Part shown: piece after piece, positions 26,078 to 32,130 of the stretch
Layout of the letters: each line of letters begins with the position of its first letter
Position numbering within the stretch: the first letter of the stretch is position 1
Source: an uncultured Clostridia bacterium
GTDB lineage: Bacteria; Bacillota; Clostridia; Christensenellales; Borkfalkiaceae
Assembly: GCA_904502225.1 (NCBI GenBank)
Contig: CAJGDO010000012.1
Coordinates: 1 to 35,738, forward strand
DNA: 35,738 bases
Reading direction: 5' to 3'
Notes under the pieces: generated by a model
Database searches by the model: none
What the model saw: the letters and a program-made list of their open reading frames with translations, nothing else
What the model was told of the DNA's origin: nothing
Program-made: the position numbers and the translations under genes

Positions 26078-26117
26078 AAGACATCAAGGGACTAACTTTT
26101 GATGTCTTTATTTTTTA
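26078..26117 (+). terminator. intrinsic terminator of the one-TM protein gene
   Basis: Ten-bp stem AAGACATCAA / TTGATGTCTT with an 11-nt loop, followed by TATTTTTT. Confidence 0.85.
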
Positions 26118-26143
26118 TAAGTAAACATTATCCATTATATTCC

Positions 26144-26172
26144 TTGTAAATTTTTATATTTTATGTTAAAAT
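26144..26172 (+). promoter_or_regulatory. promoter of the structured leader
   Basis: TTGTAA (26144-26149) and TAAAAT (26167-26172), spacer 17 bp. Transcription would begin at about 26178, exactly where the first long stem begins. Confidence 0.65.
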
Positions 26173-26177
26173 AAAAA

Positions 26178-26317
26178 TGCTACATACTTTAATATTTTTA
26201 ATCCAAAGGGAATACTATCGGTAAAAGTGTATTCTCTCGCCTTTGGATTAGGTTAAGTATGTAGCAATATGGAGAGGTGCATTTTTCGGTGCGTCTCTCA
26301 ACGGGGCGCACTTTTTT
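26178..26317 (+). promoter_or_regulatory. riboswitch-like attenuator leader RNA
   Basis: A rod of three perfect stems: 26178-26189 with 26255-26266 (12 bp), 26199-26209 with 26240-26250 (11 bp), 26210-26215 with 26229-26234 (6 bp). The inner two stems are separated by an unpaired TCTCG on the 3' side (26235-26239). Downstream, a terminator pairs 26289-26297 with 26303-26311 and has six T after it. An alternative hairpin pairs 26272-26281 with 26290-26299 and consumes the terminator's left arm, so the two exclude each other. CTCTC at 26234-26238 is also complementary to GAGAG at 26272-26276, allowing a pseudoknot that would free the terminator. I match no known riboswitch class; the ligand is unknown. 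Confidence 0.7.
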
Positions 26318-26348
26318 AGATGTTTATAAAAACTAAAATGGAGTAAAA

Positions 26349-26369
26349 TTGAAAAATTTTAAGGCATGA
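26349..26369 (+). CDS. possible 6-codon leader peptide (MKNFKA)
   Basis: A TTG codon with GGAG five nt upstream opens a reading frame of six codons whose TGA overlaps the ATG of the next gene (ATGA). The next gene itself has no properly spaced ribosome site, so translation could depend on this minicistron. The frame is very short and could be chance. Confidence 0.25.
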   Translation: MKNFKA

Positions 26370-26929
26370 TAGAAAAAATAATTAATGAAATAAAAATTGC
26401 ATTAGACAACGACTTGTATATACTAGCGTTAAGTTCGGCACTAACCTTGCCAGATGTATGTGGAAAGGCTGAGTTTCCACATGTTGTTAATACGGGGGAT
26501 CGCTATATGGATTGGTTAGAAAAATTTGCTAGTGATGGACAAAGAAGAGTTGATTCAAATGGGATAGAAATAGACCCTTTGCCTTATTTAAGCCCAGGGG
26601 TTATTTACTCATTAAGAAATGAATTATTACACCAAGGAACACCAAATGTTTTGCATTACAAATACAACAAACATACAAAAAAGAAAACGCCTAAATACAA
26701 AAAATGTGATATAGATATATTTAAACTAGTTAAGACAAATAAAGATGAAAAATTATATACGGATAAAGCAATTCTCAAAATAACAAATTCAGGCGTGACT
26801 AAAATTTATTATGCAAATATAAGGTGGTTGTGCGATTATTTAACTTCACATGCGTTAAAGTATTATGTGGCAAATAAAGAAAAATTTAATTTTTTTAACT
26901 ATCATATAGTAGATGGAATAAATGAGTAA
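26366..26929 (+). CDS. HEPN-like protein with an RX4H motif
   Basis: A 187-aa, mostly helical cytosolic protein. LALSSALTLPDVCGKAEFP near the N-terminus and SLRNELLHQG (R84 to H89, RX4H) resemble a group of small hypothetical proteins whose RX4-6H motif is that of HEPN-fold RNases. Many HEPN proteins are toxin or abortive-infection effectors that cut RNA. Assignment to the fold is my inference from the motif and helicity. Expression would be controlled by the attenuator at 26178-26317. An in-frame TAA two codons before ATG 26366 fixes the start region. The only AAGG is one base from the ATG, which is too close to work normally. Confidence 0.6.
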   Translation: MIEKIINEIKIALDNDLYILALSSALTLPDVCGKAEFPHVVNTGDRYMDWLEKFASDGQRRVDSNGIEIDPLPYLSPGVIYSLRNELLHQGTPNVLHYKYNKHTKKKTPKYKKCDIDIFKLVKTNKDEKLYTDKAILKITNSGVTKIYYANIRWLCDYLTSHALKYYVANKEKFNFFNYHIVDGINE

Positions 26930-26984
26930 TGTTTGTTTTAGAGAATAAAATTAAGAGAACTAAAGATATAATAAGGAGAATTAA

Positions 26985-27659
26985 ATGAAAACAAAGTTTT
27001 TAAGAATATTAGCATTATTAATAGTGTTGGGTTTGTCTATGTTTTCGTTTGTGGCTTGTGGAAAGTGTCAACATTCATCAACGAGCGATTGGATTGTAGA
27101 TTGTGACGCAACATGCTTAACAGAAGGTTTCCAACATAAAGAATGTTCTGATTGTGGTTCAATCATTCAAGTAACTTCAATTCAAAAAACAATGTGTAAA
27201 TACATAGACGCAACATGTGAATATTGTCAAGAAGAATACTATTCAAAAGGATTACATTTTATGTTGGATAGTGACGGGGAATCTTATAGTGTTGTAGGAA
27301 TTGGAACAGCAAGTGATAAAGACATAGTTATTCCATCAACGTTCAAGGGGAAACCTGTTAAAAGTATAGCGCAAGGAGCTTTTGACTATAGCGAGCAAAA
27401 TGGCATGTGGAATAGGATCTCTTCAGTAAAAATACCCCACAGCATAAAAAGCATTGGGAAATACGCTTTTTATGTAAGAACAGCAACGAGTACGCCATTA
27501 GTAATCTATTATGAAGGCTCATCGTTTTGGTCAATTAATATTGATGCGAATGGGCAAGGCTCATTGGCAAGTGCAAAAATATATACTTATAGTGACAGCC
27601 CCAAATATAGTTCGTGGCATTATGTAGATGGTATTCCGGCTCTTTGGGATATGTCTTAA
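26985..27659 (+). CDS. BspA-like cell-surface lipoprotein
   Basis: A 224-aa exported protein. The signal peptide ends in FVAC with Cys25 as the lipidation site. A Cys-rich segment follows (28-83, repeated CX2C-like pairs including CSDCG and CEYCQ). Residues 85-155 resemble one or two BspA-type leucine-rich repeats (KDIVIPSTFKGKPVKSIAQ, VKIPHSIKSIGKYAF). Such lipoproteins are common surface adhesins or cargo in gut Firmicutes. AAGGAG lies before the ATG. A strong hairpin follows the gene. Confidence 0.8.
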   Translation: MKTKFLRILALLIVLGLSMFSFVACGKCQHSSTSDWIVDCDATCLTEGFQHKECSDCGSIIQVTSIQKTMCKYIDATCEYCQEEYYSKGLHFMLDSDGESYSVVGIGTASDKDIVIPSTFKGKPVKSIAQGAFDYSEQNGMWNRISSVKIPHSIKSIGKYAFYVRTATSTPLVIYYEGSSFWSINIDANGQGSLASAKIYTYSDSPKYSSWHYVDGIPALWDMS

Positions 27660-27694
27660 TTTGTTTTGAAAAATACTTATGAAATAAAAATAAT

Positions 27695-27723
27695 GGTTCG
27701 GCTAGTTCACCAGCCGTGCAACC
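27695..27723 (+). repeat. small imperfect hairpin
   Basis: CGGCT pairs with AGCCG around an 8-nt loop, extended by GGTT / AACC across a 3-nt bulge. It precedes the terminator and has no T-run of its own. Confidence 0.4.
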
Positions 27724-27726
27724 ACT

Positions 27727-27766
27727 AACAAAGCCAACAGAACCATAGTGTTCGGTTGGCTTTGTT
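27727..27766 (+). terminator. terminal hairpin of module 1
   Basis: Twelve-bp stem AACAAAGCCAAC / GTTGGCTTTGTT with an inner GAAC/GTTC extension. The following T-run is interrupted. The hairpin ends exactly at the conserved arm of the module end. Confidence 0.75.
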
Positions 27767-27798
27767 TGTTATTGTAGATAAATGGAGTGGGATTTGAA
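27766..27798 (+). repeat. conserved module-end arm, copy 1
   Basis: The first 22 bp (27766-27787) are identical to 31795-31816. After one extra T, GGGATTTGAA is shared as well. The end of the arm is an inverted copy of the tRNA T-loop/acceptor region (TTCAAATCCCACTCC). Confidence 0.75.
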
Positions 27799-27916
27799 AC
27801 AGCGTTAAAAAATGGTAGACACCTACCATTTTAGCGGTGACCGAAGATTTTTGCAAAGCATAAGTTGGAGAGTCCCGTTAATTGCTTTGCAAAAGTCAAG
27901 AAGAAATGCCCACTCC
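27784..27916 (+). repeat. multi-hairpin recombination-site candidate A
   Basis: Closed by a 12-bp stem (27784-27795 with 27904-27916, one bulged G). Inside are an AAAATGGTAG / CTACCATTTT hairpin (27809-27832) and a TTTTGCAAAGCA / TGCTTTGCAAAA hairpin (27849-27894). The interior sequence differs completely from candidate B, while the ends are conserved. Confidence 0.6.
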
Positions 27917-27924
27917 CGCAACCA
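27909..27924 (+). repeat. attachment-like repeat, copy 2
   Basis: CCCACTCCCGCAACCA, identical to the last 16 nt of tRNA-fMet (25244-25259) and to 31919-31934. Confidence 0.75.
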
Positions 27925-27928
27925 CTAG

Positions 27929-27980
27929 CCGTCTAATTTGAACCATGAAAAATGGTAAAAGTTAGACGGTTTATTATTTT
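27929..27980 (+). terminator. hairpin at the start of module 2
   Basis: CCGTCTAA (27929-27936) pairs with TTAGACGG (27962-27969) around an inner ACCAT / ATGGT pair, followed by a T-rich run. Its position mirrors the terminator that directly follows tRNA-fMet. Confidence 0.65.
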
Positions 27981-28016
27981 TAATTTCTTAATATGACATA
28001 CATTTGTCTTGTTATA

Positions 28017-28025
28017 TGTTATAAT
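28017..28025 (+). promoter_or_regulatory. extended -10 promoter of the macro-like fusion gene
   Basis: TGTTATAAT, an extended -10 (TGn plus perfect TATAAT), without a good -35 at the usual distance. Confidence 0.5.
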
Positions 28026-28058
28026 TAAGTTGGAAAAAAAGAAGAAAGAGGTTTTGTT

Positions 28059-29321
28059 ATGCAAGAGCCACATATTCACTTGAAAGATAATAAGCAAGAA
28101 ATAAAAATAACTATTTTAGAAAGAAAAGAAGGTCAGCCATATGGAATGGATGATAACGATTTTTTGCCTGTTAAAATTGAATATAAAAGTAGGTCAAAAA
28201 ACTTTACAAAGGAAGGGGTTTATCTTGACACGTATGAATTAGTTAGTTGTTATTGCTTATTAGACGCTATATTGATGGGGAAAATTGTAGATAAAGGTTT
28301 TTCTTTTGCAGAGCCATATGTGTGGTTTGTGTTAAAAAATGTAAACGGAACTATTTTGTTTACTTTATATTATAAAGAAAACGAAGAGGATGAAACTGAA
28401 ATAAAAATAACTCAAAAGTTTAATGAAAGACAATTTAGGGAATTTATAGAAAAAGTTCATCAAGGGTGCAATTGGTGGATTGATGATAGCGAGTTGATAG
28501 ATTTTAGGGAATACTTAAATGATATCGAAGATGGTTACTACGATGAAGATTTGCCAAAGCATAGAGCTGTAGAAATAGAGTTTAAAAATAGTGGTAAATT
28601 ATATTATTGTTTATGTGAAGATGAAAGTATAAAAAAGGGTGATTTAGTTGTTGTTCCAACTTTCTTTGGTAAAGAAACTATCGCTAAAGTCATAGGCATA
28701 GAGAATTTTGACGAAGATGATTTGCCTTGCTCATTAGAAAAAATGAAAAAGGTAATCAAAAAATACGTTAAGCCACTAAGCGATAAGATAGGTATCCATA
28801 GTCACGATGTAACAGAAGATGGGTTTGGGTTTGAATTGTTGGTAAACTTTGTGTTCCAAAAAAACAATAAAACGGAATTATCTATTAAAGATAAAAACGC
28901 TTACTTTAATATTTATTTGAACGAATATAAAGACATATATTTAGATGTTTATAAAGATATGCTAACTCTCAGGCCACACGAAATGAAAATCACAAAAGGC
29001 TTGTGGGTGACGGCACAAAACGTTTTACATATAGGTTTTATGGGCGTTAAAAAGAAAGACCTGAAAAGTTTTTATTTGAACTTATTAGACAAAGCAAAAG
29101 AACTAAAAAAGCATTGGATAGGAATTCCTTGTGTATTAGAAAAATATTGTGGCATTAATCCAAAGACAATGTTTAAAATTGCATTAAAAACAGTTAAGGA
29201 ATGGATTGTGGAAAAGGAAGATTATCAAATGGAAGTCTTATTTTGCTGTCCTAATGAAAAACTATATAAAATGTTTAAGAAATTTTATCGCAAGGAAATA
29301 GGGCAAAGCGGTTCAAATTAG
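28059..29321 (+). CDS. WapI-like / unknown / degenerate macro-like fusion protein
   Basis: A 420-aa cytosolic protein that I read as three parts. Residues 1-155 resemble WapI-family immunity proteins (acidic, beta-rich, VKIEYKSRSKNFTKEG). Residues 168-236 form a small beta domain (VEIEFKNSGKLYYCLCED, GDLVVVP, FDEDDLPCSLEKMKKVIKK) that I know only as a recurring hypothetical segment. Residues 308-412 follow the second half of a macro domain (KITKGLWVTAQNVLHIGFMG, then a long helix, IGIPCVLEKYCGINPKTMFKIALKTVKEWI). The first half, including the Asn/Gly-rich ADP-ribose loop, is missing or unrecognisable. It may be a remodelled or inactive macro domain. A GAGG site precedes the ATG. Confidence 0.6.
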   Translation: MQEPHIHLKDNKQEIKITILERKEGQPYGMDDNDFLPVKIEYKSRSKNFTKEGVYLDTYELVSCYCLLDAILMGKIVDKGFSFAEPYVWFVLKNVNGTILFTLYYKENEEDETEIKITQKFNERQFREFIEKVHQGCNWWIDDSELIDFREYLNDIEDGYYDEDLPKHRAVEIEFKNSGKLYYCLCEDESIKKGDLVVVPTFFGKETIAKVIGIENFDEDDLPCSLEKMKKVIKKYVKPLSDKIGIHSHDVTEDGFGFELLVNFVFQKNNKTELSIKDKNAYFNIYLNEYKDIYLDVYKDMLTLRPHEMKITKGLWVTAQNVLHIGFMGVKKKDLKSFYLNLLDKAKELKKHWIGIPCVLEKYCGINPKTMFKIALKTVKEWIVEKEDYQMEVLFCCPNEKLYKMFKKFYRKEIGQSGSN

Positions 29322-29343
29322 ACAAGTTGTGGGTAACCACTGA

Positions 29344-29386
29344 AAAAGCCAGTAAATCACTAACGATTTGCTGACTTTTATTTTTT
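29344..29386 (+). terminator. intrinsic terminator of the fusion gene
   Basis: Fifteen-nt arms AAAAGCCAGTAAATC / GATTTGCTGACTTTT with one mismatch and a 6-nt loop, then ATTTTTT. Confidence 0.85.
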
Positions 29387-29450
29387 ATGTTTTTTGAAAA
29401 CAGGGTCAAAAAATTCAATTTTGCTACGAATTTGTGCAAAATGCAATAAA

Positions 29451-29505
29451 AAAATGCTTATAAAGCTCGTTAAACATCAATGAGTATTTATAAGCATTTT
29501 TCTGC
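29451..29505. terminator. long A/T-rich hairpin with T-run
   Basis: Fourteen-bp perfect arms AAAATGCTTATAAA (29451-29464) and TTTATAAGCATTTT (29487-29500), with an inner CTC/GAG. It has no gene of its own on either side. Confidence 0.65.
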
Positions 29506-29679
29506 TAAAACCAAGTTTTGTGTTTTTTCTCACTAAAAATATCTAAAGTGCTAAGAGTCGATATTTCAAAGTTTGATTAAATTTAGTTAAAATGGACTTT
29601 TAGTTTTATTGTCGAATTCAACGTGAGTTAAAAGATTTGGTGTATTTATTTTAAGATGATAAAAATAATTATTAAGCGT

Positions 29680-29716
29680 AAAACAGCAAGTAAAAGACTT
29701 GCTGTTTTGTTTTTTT
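29680..29716 (+). terminator. intrinsic terminator upstream of the PRTase operon
   Basis: Eleven-bp stem AAAACAGCAAG / CTTGCTGTTTT, 7-nt loop, followed by GTTTTTTT. It insulates the operon from upstream transcription, or ends a short transcript. Confidence 0.8.
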
Positions 29717-29741
29717 AGAACTATTTGCATGTCATATAACC

Positions 29742-29770
29742 TTGATTATGAGATTATTACGTGGTATAAG
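29742..29770 (+). promoter_or_regulatory. putative promoter of the PRTase-DprA-HAD operon
   Basis: TTGATT (29742-29747) and TATAAG (29765-29770), spacer 17 bp, between the terminator at 29680 and the AAGGAG site. Confidence 0.5.
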
Positions 29771-29805
29771 CAAAGTAAAAACATATTCAAGGAGAAAAAA
29801 TTATT

Positions 29806-30408
29806 GTGAAAAAATTTTATATCGGCGAAAATAAATATTTAGAGCAAAAAGTTTTGGCGTTTTATAATTGCGATTACGTTGGCTATCAAAAACAAGGTAA
29901 TCCCGACTTTATTAATCATTTGAAAAATATGACTAATCAGTATAACGAGTTGGATTTAGTTGAAGATTTTGTTCAAGTTTCCGAAAGATTTGTTAAAGAT
30001 ATGGAAAGTCTTTTTGATAAAGGCGATTATAAAAATTTTACAGTTTGCGTTATGCCCCGTTCTAAAAGAGAAAATAAGTATAAACAAAGCCAACTAATGT
30101 TCAAAAAAGCCATTTCAAGTTGTGCTAATAAATTAGGTTTTATTAACGGCACGGATGCAATTATAAGAGTTAAAGATACTAAAACCACGCATAATTGGAG
30201 GCTTGAAAACAACACAGGCGATAATCCATATAAAGGTATTACTAAAGACACTTGCAGAGTTGATACAAACAAGATTATTGACAAAAATATTATTTTAGTT
30301 GATGATATTTATACTGAAGGCGTTAACATTATTGAGGATTGTATACAATATCTATTTGATTTAGGCGCAAAAAGTGTTATACTATACGTAACGGCAAAAA
30401 CAAGGTAA
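29806..30408 (+). CDS. phosphoribosyltransferase-fold protein
   Basis: A 200-aa protein whose C-terminal half is a type-I PRTase domain. NIILVDDIYTEGVNIIEDC (161-179) is the PRPP-binding loop, and AKSVILYVTAKTR ends the core. The N-terminal 75 residues are divergent. RSKRENKYKQS (85-95) is a basic loop of the ComF/orphan-PRTase kind. The nucleotide or base substrate cannot be read. It starts at GTG with AAGGAG 11 nt upstream. It is the first gene of a tight operon with a DprA-like protein (5-bp gap) and a HAD protein (no gap), which suggests a nucleotide-based function. Confidence 0.75.
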   Translation: MKKFYIGENKYLEQKVLAFYNCDYVGYQKQGNPDFINHLKNMTNQYNELDLVEDFVQVSERFVKDMESLFDKGDYKNFTVCVMPRSKRENKYKQSQLMFKKAISSCANKLGFINGTDAIIRVKDTKTTHNWRLENNTGDNPYKGITKDTCRVDTNKIIDKNIILVDDIYTEGVNIIEDCIQYLFDLGAKSVILYVTAKTR

Positions 30409-30413
30409 AAGTT

Positions 30414-31241
30414 ATGAATTCAAATATATCGTTAAAACTTTATAACTTAATAAAAACGGGCGTTATAAAATCTAACGCTCATTTTTGGAAGGCTTTTTAT
30501 AACGAAGAAGTTATAAACACTTTCTCTTGTGACATAGAAACCTTAAAACAAGAACTTGAAGAAAAAGGAATAAATATTATCAGCGTTTTTGATAATACAT
30601 TTCCTGTTGTAGGCGTAAAACTTAAAAATAGCGAAAGACCTTTTTTCTTTGCATATAGAGGTGATATAAGTTTACTTATAGATATTGATAAAAACATTGC
30701 AGTAATAGGTGTTTTAACGCCAACTAACGAAATAGTTGAAAGAGAGCAAAAGGTTGTAAAAAGTCTGGCTGAAAAAAGTTTTAATATAGTAAGTGGGCTT
30801 GCAAAAGGTTGTGATACAGTTGCACATAGAGAAAGTGTTAAAAACAATGCTAAGACTATAGCCTTTCTTCCTTCAACCATAGAAAATATTTATCCAAAAG
30901 AAAATAAGGATTTAGCAAATAAAATTGTAGATAATGATGGGCTTATTATAAGCGAATACGTAAATGAGCCTCAAAACAAATACGAAACGGTTAAAAGATT
31001 TATAGAAAGGGATAGATTGCAAGCACTTTATTCAAAAGCAGTTATTTTGGTTGCTAGTTTTAGAAAAGGCGAAGGGGATAGTGGTTCTCGCCACGCTTTT
31101 GAAAAAGCCAAAGAATACGGCAAAAAAAGTCTTGTTATGTTTAGAGAAACTGACGCTGATGATTTAATGTTTGGCTTAAACAAAGATTACGTTATGCAAG
31201 GCGAAAAGGTTGTTTTGCAAAAAGAAATAGAGGGATTATAA
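30414..31241 (+). CDS. DprA-like (SLOG Rossmann) protein
   Basis: A 275-aa relative of DprA/Smf. The core shows IAVIGVLTPTNEIVE (95-109), SGLAKGCDTVAHRES (127-141), TIAFLPSTIENIYPKEN (148-164), GLIISEY and KRFIERDRLQAL (194-205), then a C-terminal SGSRHAFEKAKEYGK. Genuine DprA has GSR where this has GVL, and FPxRNR where this has KRFIERDR. The C-terminal winged helix is also absent. It is therefore a derived paralogue rather than the chromosomal competence protein. SLOG-fold proteins bind nucleotides or nucleic acids and recur in conflict systems. Its operon partners are a PRTase and a HAD hydrolase. Confidence 0.8.
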   Translation: MNSNISLKLYNLIKTGVIKSNAHFWKAFYNEEVINTFSCDIETLKQELEEKGINIISVFDNTFPVVGVKLKNSERPFFFAYRGDISLLIDIDKNIAVIGVLTPTNEIVEREQKVVKSLAEKSFNIVSGLAKGCDTVAHRESVKNNAKTIAFLPSTIENIYPKENKDLANKIVDNDGLIISEYVNEPQNKYETVKRFIERDRLQALYSKAVILVASFRKGEGDSGSRHAFEKAKEYGKKSLVMFRETDADDLMFGLNKDYVMQGEKVVLQKEIEGL

Positions 31242-31763
31242 TTGGTTTACGTTGTAGATTTAGATGATACTTTGGTTTCAACGAAAAACCTAAATAACGA
31301 TGCTTATAATTTTGCTTTAGAGAATAACGGACATAAAAGAATTAAAACAAGCAAAAGGTTGACACGTGAGAACTTAGGCGAAACACTTGGCAAAAAATTG
31401 ATAGCAGATAAACAAAACTATTTTACTCAAAAGTGGCTTAAATATAGAGTTGTGGTTAACCAATATATATTAAATATCTTGCGAAAACAAGACGTCCAAA
31501 ATTGTTACCTTTGGACAAGTGCAGATAAAGAACGAGCTGAGTATGTATTAAAAGAACTTGACTTGTATAAATACTTTAACAAGATAATTTTTGACGACAA
31601 AAAAGACTTAAATAGTTCATTAAAAAGATTAAAAGACATTACCAAAAGTAATGTCTTTATAATTTTTGAAAATAGTTATGCTTTGTATAAGAAAAAAGGC
31701 GTAAGTTATATAGCGAAACATAATAGTGAAATCTTCACAATAAATACATATTTTTATCAGTAA
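31242..31763 (+). CDS. HAD-like hydrolase
   Basis: A 173-aa haloacid-dehalogenase-fold protein. Motif I is VVDLDDTLVST (nucleophile Asp6, acid Asp8). Motif II is the Thr/Ser in YLWTSADKE (about 84-92). Motif III would be a Lys in DDKKDL. Motif IV is weak (FIIFENS, where acidic DD is usual), so metal binding may be altered. It is probably a phosphatase of a small molecule or nucleotide. The TTG start directly abuts the dprA-like stop, with GAGGG inside that gene, so translation is coupled. Confidence 0.75.
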   Translation: MVYVVDLDDTLVSTKNLNNDAYNFALENNGHKRIKTSKRLTRENLGETLGKKLIADKQNYFTQKWLKYRVVVNQYILNILRKQDVQNCYLWTSADKERAEYVLKELDLYKYFNKIIFDDKKDLNSSLKRLKDITKSNVFIIFENSYALYKKKGVSYIAKHNSEIFTINTYFYQ

Positions 31764-31769
31764 AAACCT

Positions 31770-31799
31770 AACGAAAAAGACAAAATGGTTCTTTTTGTT
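31770..31799 (+). terminator. terminal hairpin of module 2
   Basis: AACGAAAAAGA pairs with TCTTTTTGTT (one bulged G), ending at the conserved arm. It occupies the same place as the hairpin at 27727-27766 in module 1. Confidence 0.55.
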
Positions 31800-31826
31800 A
31801 TTGTAGATAAATGGAGGGGATTTGAA
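31795..31826 (+). repeat. conserved module-end arm, copy 2
   Basis: Identical over 22 bp to 27766-27787 and then sharing GGGATTTGAA. It again ends in an inverted copy of the tRNA T-loop region. Confidence 0.75.
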
Positions 31827-31926
31827 TTAGGAGCGAGCAACCTTAAGGTTGCGTGTTCGCCAACAGGCGAAAAAACAGTCCAGTGGACTGTTTTGCGGGA
31901 GGCTCGAGAGAAGCAAATCCCACTCC
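31813..31926 (+). repeat. multi-hairpin recombination-site candidate B
   Basis: Closing stem 31813-31824 with 31914-31926 (12 bp, bulged A). Inside are GCAACC/GGTTGC (31837-31852), TTCGCC/GGCGAA (31856-31871) and AAAACAGTCC/GGACTGTTTT (31872-31894). A further CGAGC/GCTCG pair can enclose the three. This resembles a cloverleaf. Reading frames across it are not genes. Confidence 0.65.
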
Positions 31927-31935
31927 CGCAACCAA
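31914..31935 (+). repeat. attachment-like repeat, copy 3
   Basis: Identical over 22 bp to 25239-25260 (tRNA-fMet 3' end plus one base). It marks the right boundary of the inserted region. Immediately after it comes a terminator of the chromosomal ACGGATAG type. Confidence 0.78.
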
Positions 31936-31937
31936 AC

Positions 31938-31974
31938 AAAAACGGATAGGTAAAAGCCCATCCGTTTTTTTTGC
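31938..31974 (+). terminator. terminator of the ACGGATAG type (copy 3)
   Basis: Arms AAAAACGGATAGG / CCCATCCGTTTTT with one mismatch, then a T-run. It shares its stem with the terminators at 20220 and 23734. I infer that it is the original terminator of tRNA-fMet, displaced by the insertion. Confidence 0.75.
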
Positions 31975-32091
31975 TTTTATTAAGATGGCGATATTGTATA
32001 AAAACGTGTTAAATGATAAGAACAGGGGATAAAGGGAGATTAAAAAAAAGAGAAAGTTAGTGGACGAAAATAAATTTTTTTAATAAAATAC
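31975..32091. other. intergenic, no gene seen
   Basis: AT-rich stretch between the right end of module 2 and the promoter of the TasA-like operon. No supportable reading frame or hairpin. Confidence 0.5.
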
Positions 32092-32120
32092 TTGACAAAT
32101 GGTTTTGGCACAAGTAAAAT
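32092..32120 (+). promoter_or_regulatory. sigma-A promoter of the TasA/SipW-like operon
   Basis: TTGACA (32092-32097) and TAAAAT (32115-32120), spacer 17 bp. Confidence 0.75.
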
Positions 32121-32130
32121 ATGATTATAA

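Larger units (their letters stand above)
25260..27924. mobile_element. tRNA-fMet module 1 (integrase-less element or cassette)
   Basis: A segment of about 2.7 kb bounded by tRNA-fMet 3'-end repeats. It holds a terminator, three plus-strand genes (one-TM protein, HEPN-like protein behind a regulatory leader, BspA-like lipoprotein), a terminal hairpin, a conserved arm and a multi-hairpin segment. No integrase, transposase or relaxase is encoded. Boundaries are inferred from the repeats. Confidence 0.55.
29387..29741. other. intergenic stretch with two further hairpins, no gene seen
   Basis: No supportable reading frame on either strand. The stretch contains the hairpins at 29451 and 29680 and is otherwise AT-rich. 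It may be a decayed gene or a junction between two ancestral inserts. Confidence 0.5.
27925..31935. mobile_element. tRNA-fMet module 2 (integrase-less element or cassette)
   Basis: A segment of about 4 kb between copies 2 and 3 of the tRNA 3'-end repeat. It holds a starting hairpin, a WapI/macro-like fusion gene, a region dense in terminators, a PRTase-DprA-HAD operon, a hairpin, the conserved arm and multi-hairpin candidate B. No recombinase is encoded. Like module 1, all genes lie on the plus strand, pointing away from the tRNA. Confidence 0.55.

Noticed and set aside
26178..26266. A MITE-type transposable element with terminal inverted repeats
   Set aside because: The nested, exactly stacked stems, an adjoining promoter and a downstream terminator fit an RNA leader better; no target duplication is visible.
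26178..26317. 6S RNA, T-box, purine or guanidine riboswitch
   Set aside because: I looked for the T-box sequence, conserved riboswitch cores and the large 6S central bubble; none is present.
27766..31935. A true class of integron with canonical attC sites
   Set aside because: No GTTRRRY/RYYYAAC core pair and no IntI gene in the window; kept only as an analogy.
25260..31935. CRISPR array or CRISPR-associated genes
   Set aside because: Only two or three widely spaced repeats with long gene-bearing intervals; no Cas proteins.
31757..31939. A 60-codon minus-strand reading frame across the module end
   Set aside because: It consists of the multi-hairpin site and the tRNA-end repeat read in reverse; no ribosome site. 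Similar peptides in databases probably have the same origin.
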